A stretch of 64,000 bases of DNA from DATFQE01 sp963739085 (GTDB lineage: Bacteria; Actinomycetota; Thermoleophilia; Gaiellales; Gaiellaceae). Under the pieces are notes generated by a model. The model was given only the letters and a program-made list of their open reading frames with translations. It searched no databases and was not told where the DNA came from. Where the stretch lies: the NCBI GenBank assembly GCA_963739085.1, contig CAVTZA010000016.1, forward strand, positions 62,001 to 126,000. The letters run 5' to 3'. Shown piece by piece: positions 53,754 to 62,458 of the stretch. The position numbers and the translations under genes are program-made. Position 1 is the stretch's first letter, and each line of letters starts with the position of its first letter.

Positions 53754-55194
53754 TCAGCCGACGAGCTTGGTGGGCGGAAGCGACGCTACCTCGTCGGGGC
53801 GCGTGGGCTTCGAAGGTCGAGCGGCGGCGGCGCGGCCTCGGGATCCAGCGTGAAGAAGCCGTGCGCGAACCGGCCGTACAGGTACTCGGCTTGACCGTCG
53901 CTGATGAGGACGAGACCCGGATAGCGAGACGCCGTCGCACAAGCGGACGGAATGGGACGCGCGGAGCGTGCTCGTTCCGGGGGTGCATGCGCGGTGAGCT
54001 CCGTCAGCGCGGTGATGAAGAGGTCGCCGTTGACGCCGTCCGGCCTGCCGTCGACCCTGCCGTCGCGGTACCCCGTGACGCGCCTGCTTCCCGAGCGCGT
54101 CGATGCTCGCGAAGCCAGGCCAGCCAAAGCGCCCCTTCGAAACCGATGATCATGGCTTCGCGGTCCGTGGCCGCCAGCTCCTGAGCCGCGGCCGCAGCCG
54201 GCTCGTAGTGGACGCAGAAGAACAGCTGTTGGGCGAGCTGGCTGTTGATGAACTGGTCGTCCGTCAGCAGGCGGATGTAGAGCTTCGTGGCGGCCCAGGT
54301 TTCGGCTGCCTCGTGCCGGTCGCGTGCCGTCTCCGCGAGGAACAGCCCGACCACCGTTGAGGTCTGAAACGGCCCGGGGAGCCGAGCGGCACCCGCGGAT
54401 TCGCCGAGTTTCTCGATGGCGGCCGACGCGGAGTTCTCGGCCACCCGGGAGACGATCGTCGAGCCGACGGCGCCGTCGAGGAACTTCCGCAGCGGCGGCG
54501 ACTCGATGTTGGCCTCCGACGCAAGCTTCGGCGCCGCCTCGAGGGCGGTCCTCGCCTGCTCAGCGAGCTCCTCGCTCGTCTCTAGCGCCTGCAGGGCAAC
54601 GGAATAGTCACCCCTTGCCTTGGACGCGGCGACCCTGGCATCACTCACCTCGAGCCAGGTCATGGCGCTGGGTGCTTCGTTCCACTTCTTGAGTAGATCG
54701 GCGTGCGCTTTCTCCTTCGCCGCGAGGGTTTCGGCCAAGGGCTCCAGCGCCTTAGAGGCAGCGTGCTTCTCGGCGATCCGACTGACTACAAGCCGGCGCG
54801 CGTTCCGCGACTGGGCCCTGGTCGCTGCGATTGCGAGAACGGCCGGCAGCGCGTAGGTCGCACCGGCCACGACCACGAGCTCCAGGGCGAGCATGAGCCC
54901 GAGGTTGACGAGGAAGCCCGCAAACGTCGCCTCTTCAGGCTCGAGGCGTTCCTCGATGACGTGCAGCCGGGCATCCTGCATGTTCTCGCCGGCCAACATC
55001 GCGCACTCGGCGATGAGCACGAACTGCGCGTCCTCGTCACGAGCGAGCTGCTCGATGCCTTCCTCGACCAAAACCCGGACGTACCGGATCTGGTCCTCTT
55101 CGAGCCACCCCTCTTCCGAGCCGATCGCGTCGAGCGCGCTTAGTCGGCTGACGACCGACTCGATGACCGCGGCGACTTCGCTGCTTGCGCTCAT
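53754..55194 (-). CDS. Uncharacterised ~480-residue protein with hydrophobic segment and coiled coil
   Basis: The ATG at 55194 (MSASSEVAAVIESVVSRLSA) opens a helical N-terminus, then a hydrophobic stretch of about 45 residues (FLVNLGLMLALELVVVAGAT, YALPAVLAIAATRAQ) that could be a membrane hairpin, a long Ala/Glu/Lys coiled-coil-like region (ALEPLAETLAAKEKAHADLL), and a C-terminal part (LFFCVHYEPAAAAAQELAAT, MIIGFEGALWLAWL). Two frame changes follow (near 54110 and 53830), giving NGDLFITALTELTAH, YPGLVLISDGQAEYLYGRFA and the end DEVASLPPTKLVG. First gene of the three-gene cluster; a palindrome lies 33 nt upstream. Not recognised. Confidence 0.6.
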
Positions 55195-55226
55195 GCACCG
55201 ACGGTACGAAGCAGCGCCCTCTGCCA

Positions 55227-55244
55227 CTAGGGGGGTTCCCCTAG
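55227..55244. promoter_or_regulatory. CTAGGGG palindrome upstream of the unknown cluster
   Basis: CTAGGGGGGTTCCCCTAG: 7-bp half sites CTAGGGG and CCCCTAG around GGTT. It lies 33 nt upstream of the first gene of the unknown cluster. Similar CCCCTAGGGG-type sites bind LuxR/NarL-type regulators in other bacteria (inference). Apart from this and the dispersed repeat at 55371, the 314-bp gap 55195-55508 shows nothing recognisable. Confidence 0.5.
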
Positions 55245-55370
55245 ACCTCGGGCCTGCGCCCCCTACTTCTCCGACGGCGGCGCCGGAACGGAGCGTCTAG
55301 GCGGCGGCGACGACGCCTTCGGCCGGGGGTTCGGTTGGCTGGAGGGCTTGGCGGAATGTCGCTCGTTGCC

Positions 55371-55474
55371 GGGGTGCGATGGTCGTTCCGAGGCAAGGAC
55401 GCAGGGAGCGTTCGTATGCGCGACGCTATACGGGCGCGACCGAGGACGCAGCCTCGGGGCGAGCAGCGCGGCCC
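55371..55474 (+). repeat. Dispersed ~104-bp repeat, copy B
   Basis: Plus-strand copy of the element at 28924-29027 (minus strand). The first ~75 bases are near identical; differences include one insertion after TATGCGC and several substitutions near the end. It ends 34 nt from the stop of the sigma factor gene, which is transcribed toward it, the same geometry as copy A. Confidence 0.8.
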
Positions 55475-55508
55475 GGCGACACAGCCGTCATTTCGCCAAG
55501 CCCTCCTT

Positions 55509-56588
55509 CTAGGCCGCGGCGACTGCGGCGAGGTCGCGCAGCGCCGAGAGGCGTGCCAGAGCCTGCGCCTCGAGCTGGCGGACGCGCTCGCGCGTGAGGT
55601 CGAGCTCGTGCCCGATCGCTTCGAGCGTCCAGGGCTCGCCCTCGAAGCCGAAGCGGAGCTCGAGGATCCGCCGTTCGCGCTCGGGCAGCGCATCGAGCGC
55701 ACGCCGCACGCCCTGGCGCCGCAGCGACTCCTCGGCCTCGTCGAACGGGTCGGCGGCCTCGCGGTCTGCGAAGAGATCGCCCAGCTCGCCCTCGTCGTCG
55801 GCGCCGACGGTCTGGTTGAGCGAGACCGACGCGTGCGCGGCGCCGAGCGCCTCGTCGACGTGCTGCATGGGCAGGCCCGTCGCCTCGGCCAGCTCGTCCT
55901 TGGTCGCTTCGCGGCCCAGCTCGACCTCGAGCCGGCGCGCCGCGCGGCCGAGCTTCTGCTGGCGCTCGACCACGTGCACCGGCACGCGGATCGTGCGAGC
56001 GTGGTTGGCGACGGCACGCTGCACCGACTGGCGGATCCACCAGGTTGCGTAGGTGGAGAACTTGAAGCCGCGGCGCCAGTCGAACTTCTCGACCGCGCGG
56101 TTCAGGCCCAGGGTGCCCTCCTGGATCAGGTCGAGGAACGGCACGCCGAGCCCGCGGTAGCCCTTCGCGATCGACACGACGAGCCGCAGGTTCGACTCGA
56201 TCATGCGCCGCTTCGCGGTCGGGTCGCCGCGCTCGAGCGCCTTCGCGAGCGTGACCTCCTCGGCGGCGGTCAGCAGCTTGTGGCGTCCCACGTCGGCGAG
56301 GAAGAGCTGCAGGCTGTCGGCGGAGCCGACCATGGCGTCCGGGTTCGGCGCGGCGGGCACCGCCTTCTCGGGCTCCTTCGGCTCGCCCACGTCGAGGCCG
56401 ATCGCCTCGAGCTCGCGCGAGAGCTGCTCCACTTCGTCTTCGGCCAGGTCGTGCTCGAGCGCGAACGCCTCGAGCTCGGTCTGGGAGACGAAGCCGCGCT
56501 CCTCGGCGGCCTCGACGATCGTGCGGGCCCCTTCGCTCTCCAGTAGCTCTTGAAGCTGGTTCTGGGTCAACTGATCCTTTCGTTGCAA
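55509..56588 (-). CDS. RNA polymerase sigma-70 factor (principal/RpoD-like)
   Basis: 359 residues. Short region 1.1-like N-terminus (TQNQLQELLESEGARTIVEA), region 1.2 (DSLQLFLADVGRHKLLTAAE), region 2 with RRMIESNLRLVVSIAKGYRG, FLDLIQEGTLGLNRAVEKFD and KFSTYATWWIRQSVQRAVAN, region 3 (PVHVVERQQKLGRAARRLEV), and region 4 ending TLEAIGHELDLTRERVRQLE. All promoter-recognition helices match group 1/2 factors; the short N-terminus leaves open whether it is the housekeeping factor or a close paralogue. TTG start at 56588 with AGGAG upstream. Confidence 0.93.
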   Translation of the reverse strand: MQRKDQLTQNQLQELLESEGARTIVEAAEERGFVSQTELEAFALEHDLAEDEVEQLSRELEAIGLDVGEPKEPEKAVPAAPNPDAMVGSADSLQLFLADVGRHKLLTAAEEVTLAKALERGDPTAKRRMIESNLRLVVSIAKGYRGLGVPFLDLIQEGTLGLNRAVEKFDWRRGFKFSTYATWWIRQSVQRAVANHARTIRVPVHVVERQQKLGRAARRLEVELGREATKDELAEATGLPMQHVDEALGAAHASVSLNQTVGADDEGELGDLFADREAADPFDEAEESLRRQGVRRALDALPERERRILELRFGFEGEPWTLEAIGHELDLTRERVRQLEAQALARLSALRDLAAVAAA

Positions 56589-56898
56589 CGTGGCGCTCCT
56601 AGCGAACTGTAAGACGCGCGCCGGTCGTCAAACCTTCGCACTGCAGGGGAACTGTCCTTGTGTTTGCAGGGGATCTCATGCGGCTAGCGGCCTTGCCACC
56701 GGTTCGAACGACGTCCTTCCAGTTCCTATTCCGGTCGAGCCGGAGAAGTGTCCTCCGTCTTCCGCGCAGGCGTCGCCCACGCGGCACTGCGGTTACTACT
56801 ACGAATCCTCTCGCGAAAGGTTTGCGAATGCGAGCTTTTGTTCACCGTCGGGCAACAATCCGGCACAGGCTTAACGCGCCCTTAACGCGAGCCGTGGC
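56589..56898. other. 310-bp gap between topoisomerase and sigma factor genes
   Basis: No supported coding frame. On the minus strand a possible promoter for the sigma factor lies at 56606-56632 (TTTGAC then TACAGT, spacing about 15, short), 17 nt or more before the TTG. A GGTTCGAAC string near 56700 recalls a tRNA T-loop but no tRNA fold forms. Confidence 0.45.
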
Positions 56899-59089
56899 CT
56901 ATTCGGCCGCAGCCGGCTCGGGCTCGGCCTCCTGCTCCTTGGCGCCTCGCCGCGGTGTCGGAAAGTCGAACTCGACCTTGTCCTCGTCGTTGAGCACGAG
57001 ACGTCGCGCGGAACGGCTTGCCGGCACGCGACCTGAAGCCCGAGACGACCTCCTTCGTCCGGCGGTCCTCGAGCAGCTGGCGCGCCAGCTCCGGCGTGAT
57101 CGTCCGGCCCGCGACGCGCTTCCAGATCACGAAGCCGCAGCCGGGCTCCTCGCGGCTCTTCCAGCTCGTGCACCCGTAGGCGCGCGAGTTCTCGCGGATG
57201 ATCTCGCCGGTCTCGGCGCCGCAGCGCGGGCAGAGCCCGAGCTCGACACGCTCCGGCCGCAGCTTCTCCTTGTCGAGCTCCTTGATCTGCCCGACGATCT
57301 CGCCCGTGAAGTCCTCGATCTCGTGCATGAAGGCGTCCCGCTTGCCGCCGCCGTGCTCGATGTCGGAGAGCTTCTTCTCCCAGTCGCCGGTGAGCTCCGG
57401 CGAGGTGATCTTGTGCTCCTCGAGCATCGAGATCACCTGCAGGCCTTTCGGCGTCGCCTGGAGGTCCTTGCCGGCCCGCTCGATGTATTCGCGGCGGATC
57501 AGCGTCTCGATCGTCTCGGCCCTCGTTGCAGGCGTGCCGAGGCCGCGCTCCTTCATGGCGTCGCGCAGCTCCTCGTCGTCGATCAGCTTGCCGGCCGTCT
57601 CCATCGCGGACAGGAGCGTCGCCTCCGTGTACCGGGGCGGCGGCTTCGTCTCCTTCGGCTCGCTCTCGGCCTCGACGCACTTGACCTTCTGGCCCTGCTC
57701 GAGCGGAGGTAGCTCGCCGCCCTCCGCATCGTCCTCGTCCTGGCGCGTGGGCGTCGCCTCGACCCCGTAGACGCCGCGCCACCCGGCGTCGAGCGTCACC
57801 TTTCCGCGGGTGCGGAAGCGCTCGTCCTCGACGAGCGTCACGATCGTCGTGCGCGCGTAGCGTGCCGGCGGGAAGAACGCCGCGAGGAACCGGCGCGCAA
57901 TCAGGTCGAAGACGCGCCGCTCGTCGGGCGTGAACGTGTGCACGTCGTGTGCGACGTCGGTCGGGATGATCGCGTGGTGGTCGTCGACCTTCGCGTCGTT
58001 GACCACCCGGCCGAGCGGAAGCTGCTCGAGCCCGAGCACGTACCGCGCCGCGCCCGCGTACTCCTCGATCGGCTGGAGGGTGGCCGCGGTCGACTTGAGC
58101 TGCGGGACGAGGTCGCCCGACAGGAAGCGCGAGCTGGTGCGCGGGTAGGTGATCGCCTTCTTGCCCTCGTAGAGCGACTGCGCGGCCTGCAGCGTGCGGC
58201 GCGCGGAGAAGCCGAAGCGGCGGTTGGCGTCGCGCTGGAGCGAGGTGAGGTCGTAGAGGAGCGGTGCGCGCTCGGACTGTTCCTTGCGCTCGACCGACTC
58301 GACCACGCCCTCCTTGCCGCCGACCTTCGCCACGATGTCGTCGGCGCGCTTGCCGTCCTTGATCCGCACCTCGTCGCCCTCGAACCAGAGCCCCTCGTAG
58401 CGGGGGTCGAAGCGCGCGTGGACGAGCCAGTAGGGCTCCGGCACGAAGGCCTGGATCTCCCGCTCGCGCTTGACGATGAGCGCCAGCGTGGGCGTCTGCA
58501 CGCGGCCGAGCGAGACGACGCCGCCCACCCAGGCGCGGCCGCGGATCGTCGCCGCCCGCGTGGCGTTCATGCCGACGAGCCAGTCGGCCTCGGCGCGCGA
58601 GCGCGCGGCCGCCTCGAGCGGGCGTAGCTCGGCGCCCGGCCGCAGGCGCTCGAAGCCCTCGCGGATCGCCGACTTGGTCATCGAGGAGATCCAGAGCCGC
58701 TCGACGGGCTTGTCGACCCCGGAGCTCTCGTAGATGTACGAGAAGATCAACTCGCCCTCGCGGCCGGCGTCGCAGGCGTTCACGACCCGGTCGACGTCGT
58801 CGCGCTTGAGCAGCTTGTCGATCGTCTTCAGCTGCTTCTCGGCCTTCTTGTCCCGCGGGTGGACGCGGAACTCCTCGGGGACGATCGGCAGGTCGGCCAT
58901 GCGCCACTTCTTGAAGCGCTCGTCGTAGTCCTCGGGGTTGATCAGCTCGAGGAGGTGTCCGACCGCGAACGTGACGACGTAGTCGTCCGACTCGTAGTAG
59001 CTCTCTTTGTTCTGGAAGGGGCCGGGGAGCGCGTCCGTGAGATCGCGCGCAACCGACGGCTTCTCGGCTATCACCAGTGTCTTGGGCAT
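56899..59089 (-). CDS. topB: Type IA DNA topoisomerase (TopoIII/TopB-like; frame broken near 57007)
   Basis: About 730 residues. Toprim domain at the N-terminus (TLVIAEKPSVARDLTDALPG and NACDAGREGELIFSYIYE), active-site Tyr in ITYPRTSSRFLSGDLVPQLK, GLGTPATRAETIETLIRREY, and a C-terminal zinc ribbon (LCPRCGAETGEI, GCTSWKSREEPGCGF). Relaxes and decatenates single-strand-containing DNA. Near 57007 an extra A breaks the frame; corrected, the protein reads KPFRARLVLNDEDKVEFDF and ends EPEPAAAE at TAG 56901-56899. ATG at 59089 (MPKTLVIAEKPS) chosen by homology. Confidence 0.92.
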
Positions 59090-59136
59090 CGCGGGGCACC
59101 ATAGCGAAGGACTTCGACAGGCCATACTCCGCCGCT

Positions 59137-59742
59137 GTGCACCCGTTCTACTTCCTCGTCGGGCTCGTCAGCTGGCCGTTCATCCGCCTCCTCTTCCGCG
59201 AGCGCGCGCAGGGAGTCGACAACCTTCCGCCCGGCGGTTTCGTGCTCGCTCCGAACCACGTCTCCAACCTCGATCCCTGGCCACTCGGCATCCCCCTGTG
59301 GCCCCGTAGGCAGCTGCACTGGATGGCCAAGAGCGAGCTGTACAAGCCGGTGATCGGCACGCTCATCTCGTGGGGAGGCGCATTCCCCGTGCGCCGCGGC
59401 GAGGGCGACGAGGGTGCGATCGACACGGCCGTCGAGCGCGTGCGCGCCGGCGACATCGTCGTGATCTTTCCCGAGGGGACCCGCAAGGAGAAGGGCCTGA
59501 TCAAGCGGCATCAGTCGCGGCCACGGTCCGGCGCCGCGCGCGTCGCGCTCCGGTCGGGCGCGCCGCTCGTGCCGGCCGCGATCTACGGCACCGACCGGCT
59601 GCTCCGGCTCGGCCCGCTGAAGGTCGCCTACGGCCCGCCGGTCGACCTCTCCGACCTCGAGGGCGAGGACGAGCGCGAGGCGGCGAAGGAGGCGACCGAC
59701 CGGCTCATGAAAGCGATCTCCGACCTGAAGGAGAACCTGTGA
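59137..59742 (+). CDS. 1-acyl-sn-glycerol-3-phosphate acyltransferase (PlsC-like)
   Basis: 201 residues. Membrane-associated N-terminus (HPFYFLVGLVSWPFIRLLF), catalytic NHxxxxD as NHVSNLDPWPLG, WGGAFPVRRGEGDEGAI, the substrate motif VIFPEGTRKEKG and VPAAIYGTDRL. Adds the second acyl chain in phospholipid synthesis. GTG start at 59137, 47 nt from the divergent topB ATG. Its stop overlaps the exonuclease start (GTGA), so plsC, exonuclease and deacetylase form an operon. Confidence 0.9.
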   Translation: MHPFYFLVGLVSWPFIRLLFRERAQGVDNLPPGGFVLAPNHVSNLDPWPLGIPLWPRRQLHWMAKSELYKPVIGTLISWGGAFPVRRGEGDEGAIDTAVERVRAGDIVVIFPEGTRKEKGLIKRHQSRPRSGAARVALRSGAPLVPAAIYGTDRLLRLGPLKVAYGPPVDLSDLEGEDEREAAKEATDRLMKAISDLKENL

Positions 59743-60569
59743 AGCCCCTGCTCGTCATCGACGGCGACTCGCTGGCGCATCGCGCCTACCACGCCCTGCC
59801 GAAGACGATCAAGCGGGCCGGAGGCCATCCCTCCGGCGCTCTGGTCGGCTTCACGAACATGATGATCCGGCTCTGGGAGGCGGAGGAGCCGCGCACTGTC
59901 TTCGTCGGCTGGGACACGCTCGACACGCCCACCTACCGGCACGAGGCGCTCGAGGCCTACCAGAGCGGCCGCGTCTTCGACGAGGCCCTGCTCGAGCAGC
60001 TCGACCTCCTCCCCGAGGCGGTGCGGTCGTTCGGCTTCGCGACCGGCAAGGCGCCGGGGTTCGAGGCGGACGACTTCCTCGGCGCGGCGGTCGCGTCGGA
60101 GGAGCAGCGCAGCGGGACCGTGGTCGTCGTCACGTCCGACCGCGACTCGTTCCAGCTCGCGAGCGAGCAGACGACGATCCTGACGCCGACCCGCGGAGTC
60201 AGCCAGCTCGCCAGGATCGGGCCGGCCGAAGTTCGCGAGCGCTACGGCGTCGAGCCGAGGCAGGTGCCCGACTTCATCGCGCTGCGCGGCGACCCGTCGG
60301 ACAAGATCCCGGGTGCTCCGGGCGTGGGCCCGAAGAAGGCGGCCGAGGTGGTGACGCAGTACGGCTCGCTCGAGGACGCGCTCGCCGCCGGACGGTTTTC
60401 GCAGATCGCGGAGGAGCTTCGTCTGTACCGGCGAATAGCCACGCTGGACGTCTCTGCCCCTCTCCCTCCCCTCGAAGATCAGTCCCCCACGTGGGCAGAG
60501 GCGTCCTCCCTCTTCGAGCGCTGGGGCATGAACGCACTCGCGGGCAGGCTCGCCGAGCGCGTCGAGTAG
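59739..60569 (+). CDS. Stand-alone 5'-3' exonuclease (PolA N-domain-like)
   Basis: 276 residues of the FEN/PolA-type nuclease: PLLVIDGDSLAHRAYHALP, VFVGWDTLDTPTYRHEALEA, the metal-binding PGFEADDFLGAAVASEE, VVVVTSDRDSFQLAS, and the helix-hairpin-helix SDKIPGAPGVGPKKAAEVVT. No polymerase domain follows, so it is a separate flap endonuclease like bacterial ExoIX/YpcP proteins, probably helping RNA primer removal. GTG at 59739 overlaps the plsC stop. Confidence 0.93.
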   Translation: MKPLLVIDGDSLAHRAYHALPKTIKRAGGHPSGALVGFTNMMIRLWEAEEPRTVFVGWDTLDTPTYRHEALEAYQSGRVFDEALLEQLDLLPEAVRSFGFATGKAPGFEADDFLGAAVASEEQRSGTVVVVTSDRDSFQLASEQTTILTPTRGVSQLARIGPAEVRERYGVEPRQVPDFIALRGDPSDKIPGAPGVGPKKAAEVVTQYGSLEDALAAGRFSQIAEELRLYRRIATLDVSAPLPPLEDQSPTWAEASSLFERWGMNALAGRLAERVE

Positions 60570-60573
60570 CGCC

Positions 60574-61440
60574 GTGGAGGTCGTCAGCCATGCGGAGTTC
60601 CCGCGGCTACACCCGACCTTCGGCCACCCCGAGTCGCCGGAGCGGCTGGCCGTCCTGCTCGAGACGTTTCCCGACTTCGTCGAGTGCACTCCGGCGTCAG
60701 AGGAGGACGTCTTGCGCTGCCACTCGCCGGAGCACATCGAGCTCGTCCGCTCGATCCGGGAGCCGACCTGGCTCGACCTCGACACGGTCGCGTCCGAGAC
60801 GACGTTCGAGGCTGCCCTGCTCGCGGTCGGAGGGACCATCGAGGCGGTGCGCCGCGGCGGCTTCGCGTTGGTTCGGCCGCCCGGCCACCATGCGCTCCGC
60901 CAGCGGGCGATGGGCTTCTGCCTGTTCGCCAACGTGGCGATCGCCGCTCGCTGGGCGCAGGACGAACTCGACGTCGGGCGTGTCGCGATCGTCGACTTCG
61001 ACGTCCACCACGGCAACGGCACCGAGGAGCTGTTCCGCGGCGACGACTCGGTGCTGTTCGTCTCGCTCCACCAGTGGCCGTTCTGGCCGGGCACCGGAGG
61101 ACCCGACGACCAGGCCCAGACGACCTTGAACATCCCCATGCGCGCCGGCTCGGGCGACGAGGAGTACCGCAGCGCGTTCGATCGGGTCGTCGAGCCGACG
61201 CTCGCCCGCTTCCAGCCGGAGCTCCTGCTCGTCTCGGCCGGCTTCGACGCTCACGAGGACGACCCGCTCGCCGACCTGCGCATCACCGAGGACGGCTTCC
61301 GCGAGCTCGCCGGCCGCTGCGCGGCAGCGGCTCCGCGCTGTGCGGCCGTGCTCGAGGGGGGCTACAACCTCGACACGCTGCCACGGCTGGTCGCGGCGGC
61401 ACTCGAAGGCTTCGCAAAAGGCAACGACCGCCGGCCTTGA
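60574..61440 (+). CDS. Histone deacetylase-family (class II-like) amidohydrolase
   Basis: 288 residues. HDAC/AcuC/acetylpolyamine amidohydrolase fold: GHPESPERLAVLLETF, the His pair in VRPPGHHALRQRAMGFC, zinc ligands in VDFDVHHGNGTEELF and the Asp of SAGFDAHEDDPLADL, and the C-terminal LEGGYNLDTLPR. Likely deacetylates a small acetylated amine or protein lysine. GTG start at 60574, 4 nt after the exonuclease stop. A strong hairpin spans its stop codon. Confidence 0.92.
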   Translation: MEVVSHAEFPRLHPTFGHPESPERLAVLLETFPDFVECTPASEEDVLRCHSPEHIELVRSIREPTWLDLDTVASETTFEAALLAVGGTIEAVRRGGFALVRPPGHHALRQRAMGFCLFANVAIAARWAQDELDVGRVAIVDFDVHHGNGTEELFRGDDSVLFVSLHQWPFWPGTGGPDDQAQTTLNIPMRAGSGDEEYRSAFDRVVEPTLARFQPELLLVSAGFDAHEDDPLADLRITEDGFRELAGRCAAAAPRCAAVLEGGYNLDTLPRLVAAALEGFAKGNDRRP

Positions 61441-61452
61441 GGCCGGCGGTCG
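61425..61452. terminator. Perfect 12-bp hairpin with the stop codon in its loop
   Basis: CGACCGCCGGCC (61425-61436) and GGCCGGCGGTCG (61441-61452) are exact reverse complements; the TTGA loop contains the TGA of the deacetylase gene. It also lies at the 3' end of the convergent CHRD gene, so it can serve both strands. Confidence 0.7.
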
Positions 61453-61489
61453 CGTATGGAGAAAGCTGCCGGCTTCGACGCCGAGACCG

Positions 61490-61912
61490 CTACTTCTTGA
61501 GCTGACCGCGGACGGCGCCGGCCGCGTACTTCGCGTTGTGCACGTTCACGTAATAGCTCCCTGGCTTCGCGCTGATGGCGTTGGCGATCGCCATCGTCGT
61601 GGTGGTGCAGCCCTTTGCCTTGTACGTGGCGCCGAGCGGCACGACGACCGGGCCGGCCACGCCGGCCTTGCCCTTGTGGATGTGGGAGGCGTTCGGCTTG
61701 CCGATCCTGGCGGTCTTGAGCTCCCAGCAGACCTTGCGGCCGGTGATCTTGATCTCGGCCGTGCCGGTGCCGTCAGGATCGCCCTTCGGCACCTCGACCT
61801 TGCCGCTCATGGTCGCGTGCAGCGACCCGCCCTTGTCACCGGCGCCCAGAGCGAGGGCGGGGACGAGCGCGACGGCGAGGGCCAGCGCGAACAGGATGAC
61901 GCGGAGACGCAT
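61490..61912 (-). CDS. Secreted CHRD-domain protein
   Basis: 140 residues: signal peptide (RVILFALALAVALVPALALG) then a CHRD domain, recognisable by LHATMSGKVEVPKGDPDGTG, VCWELKTARIGKPNASHIHK, GPVVVPLG and the end PGSYYVNVHNAKYAAGAVRG. CHRD domains are beta-barrel modules of exported proteins, originally from chordin; role in bacteria unclear. ATG at 61912 with a GGAGGA site upstream. Confidence 0.88.
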   Translation of the reverse strand: MRLRVILFALALAVALVPALALGAGDKGGSLHATMSGKVEVPKGDPDGTGTAEIKITGRKVCWELKTARIGKPNASHIHKGKAGVAGPVVVPLGATYKAKGCTTTTMAIANAISAKPGSYYVNVHNAKYAAGAVRGQLKK

Positions 61913-61975
61913 TTCGGTTCCTCCTTCGGAGTCGGTTCACCTGGCTATTCGGAGGAGTGCGGTCGCCGGTTCTGT

Positions 61976-62434
61976 TCAGGTCTCGCAAGTGCCGCCGCGC
62001 AGGACGAGGGCGGCCCAGCCGACGAGGACCGCGAACCCGAGCAGCACCGCGAGCGGCCAGGCCCAGAGGACGCGACGAGGGCTCGTGAACGCGGCCGCGC
62101 CCGCCGCCAGATAGGCGATCACGGCCGGGATGCTCCACGCGTCGCCGAAGCTGCCGCCGTCCTCGCCACAGAGGTCGTGGTTCGTCACGAGGTTGTAGGC
62201 GGCGGCGTAGCCGAGGATGCCGGCGAGCCCCGCGAGCGCGGTGGCGCCGACGACCACGGCCACCGCGTGCGTCCGGTCGAGCTCGGGCCAGAGCAGCCAC
62301 GAGCCGAGCACGACCGCGAGCACCACGACGACCAGCGGCGCTGCTCCGGACGGAACCAGCACGAGCACCGCCGGCCCCACCAGGAGCAGCGCGATGGTCG
62401 CCACGATCCTCCCCGCCCAGCGAAGCCCTCTCAC
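61976..62434 (-). CDS. Small polytopic membrane protein
   Basis: 152 residues with about five membrane helices (VATIALLLVGPAVLVLVP, PLVVVVLAVVLGSWLLWP, AVAVVVGATALAGLAGILGY, IPAVIAYLAAGAAAF, WPLAVLLGFAVLVGWAALVL) and two Cys in extracytoplasmic positions (HDLCGEDGG, GGTCET). Unrecognised. Lies between CHRD and collagen-like genes on the same strand, suggesting an envelope role. Confidence 0.6.
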   Translation of the reverse strand: MRGLRWAGRIVATIALLLVGPAVLVLVPSGAAPLVVVVLAVVLGSWLLWPELDRTHAVAVVVGATALAGLAGILGYAAAYNLVTNHDLCGEDGGSFGDAWSIPAVIAYLAAGAAAFTSPRRVLWAWPLAVLLGFAVLVGWAALVLRGGTCET

Positions 62435-62458
62435 CGGGCGTGAGGATGACAGTGAGGC

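Noticed and set aside
56690..56780. tRNA-like GGTTCGAAC string between the sigma factor and topoisomerase genes
   Set aside because: On the minus strand a wobble-rich T-arm can be drawn, but no matching 7-bp acceptor, D-arm or anticodon arm is found at the right distances, on either strand.
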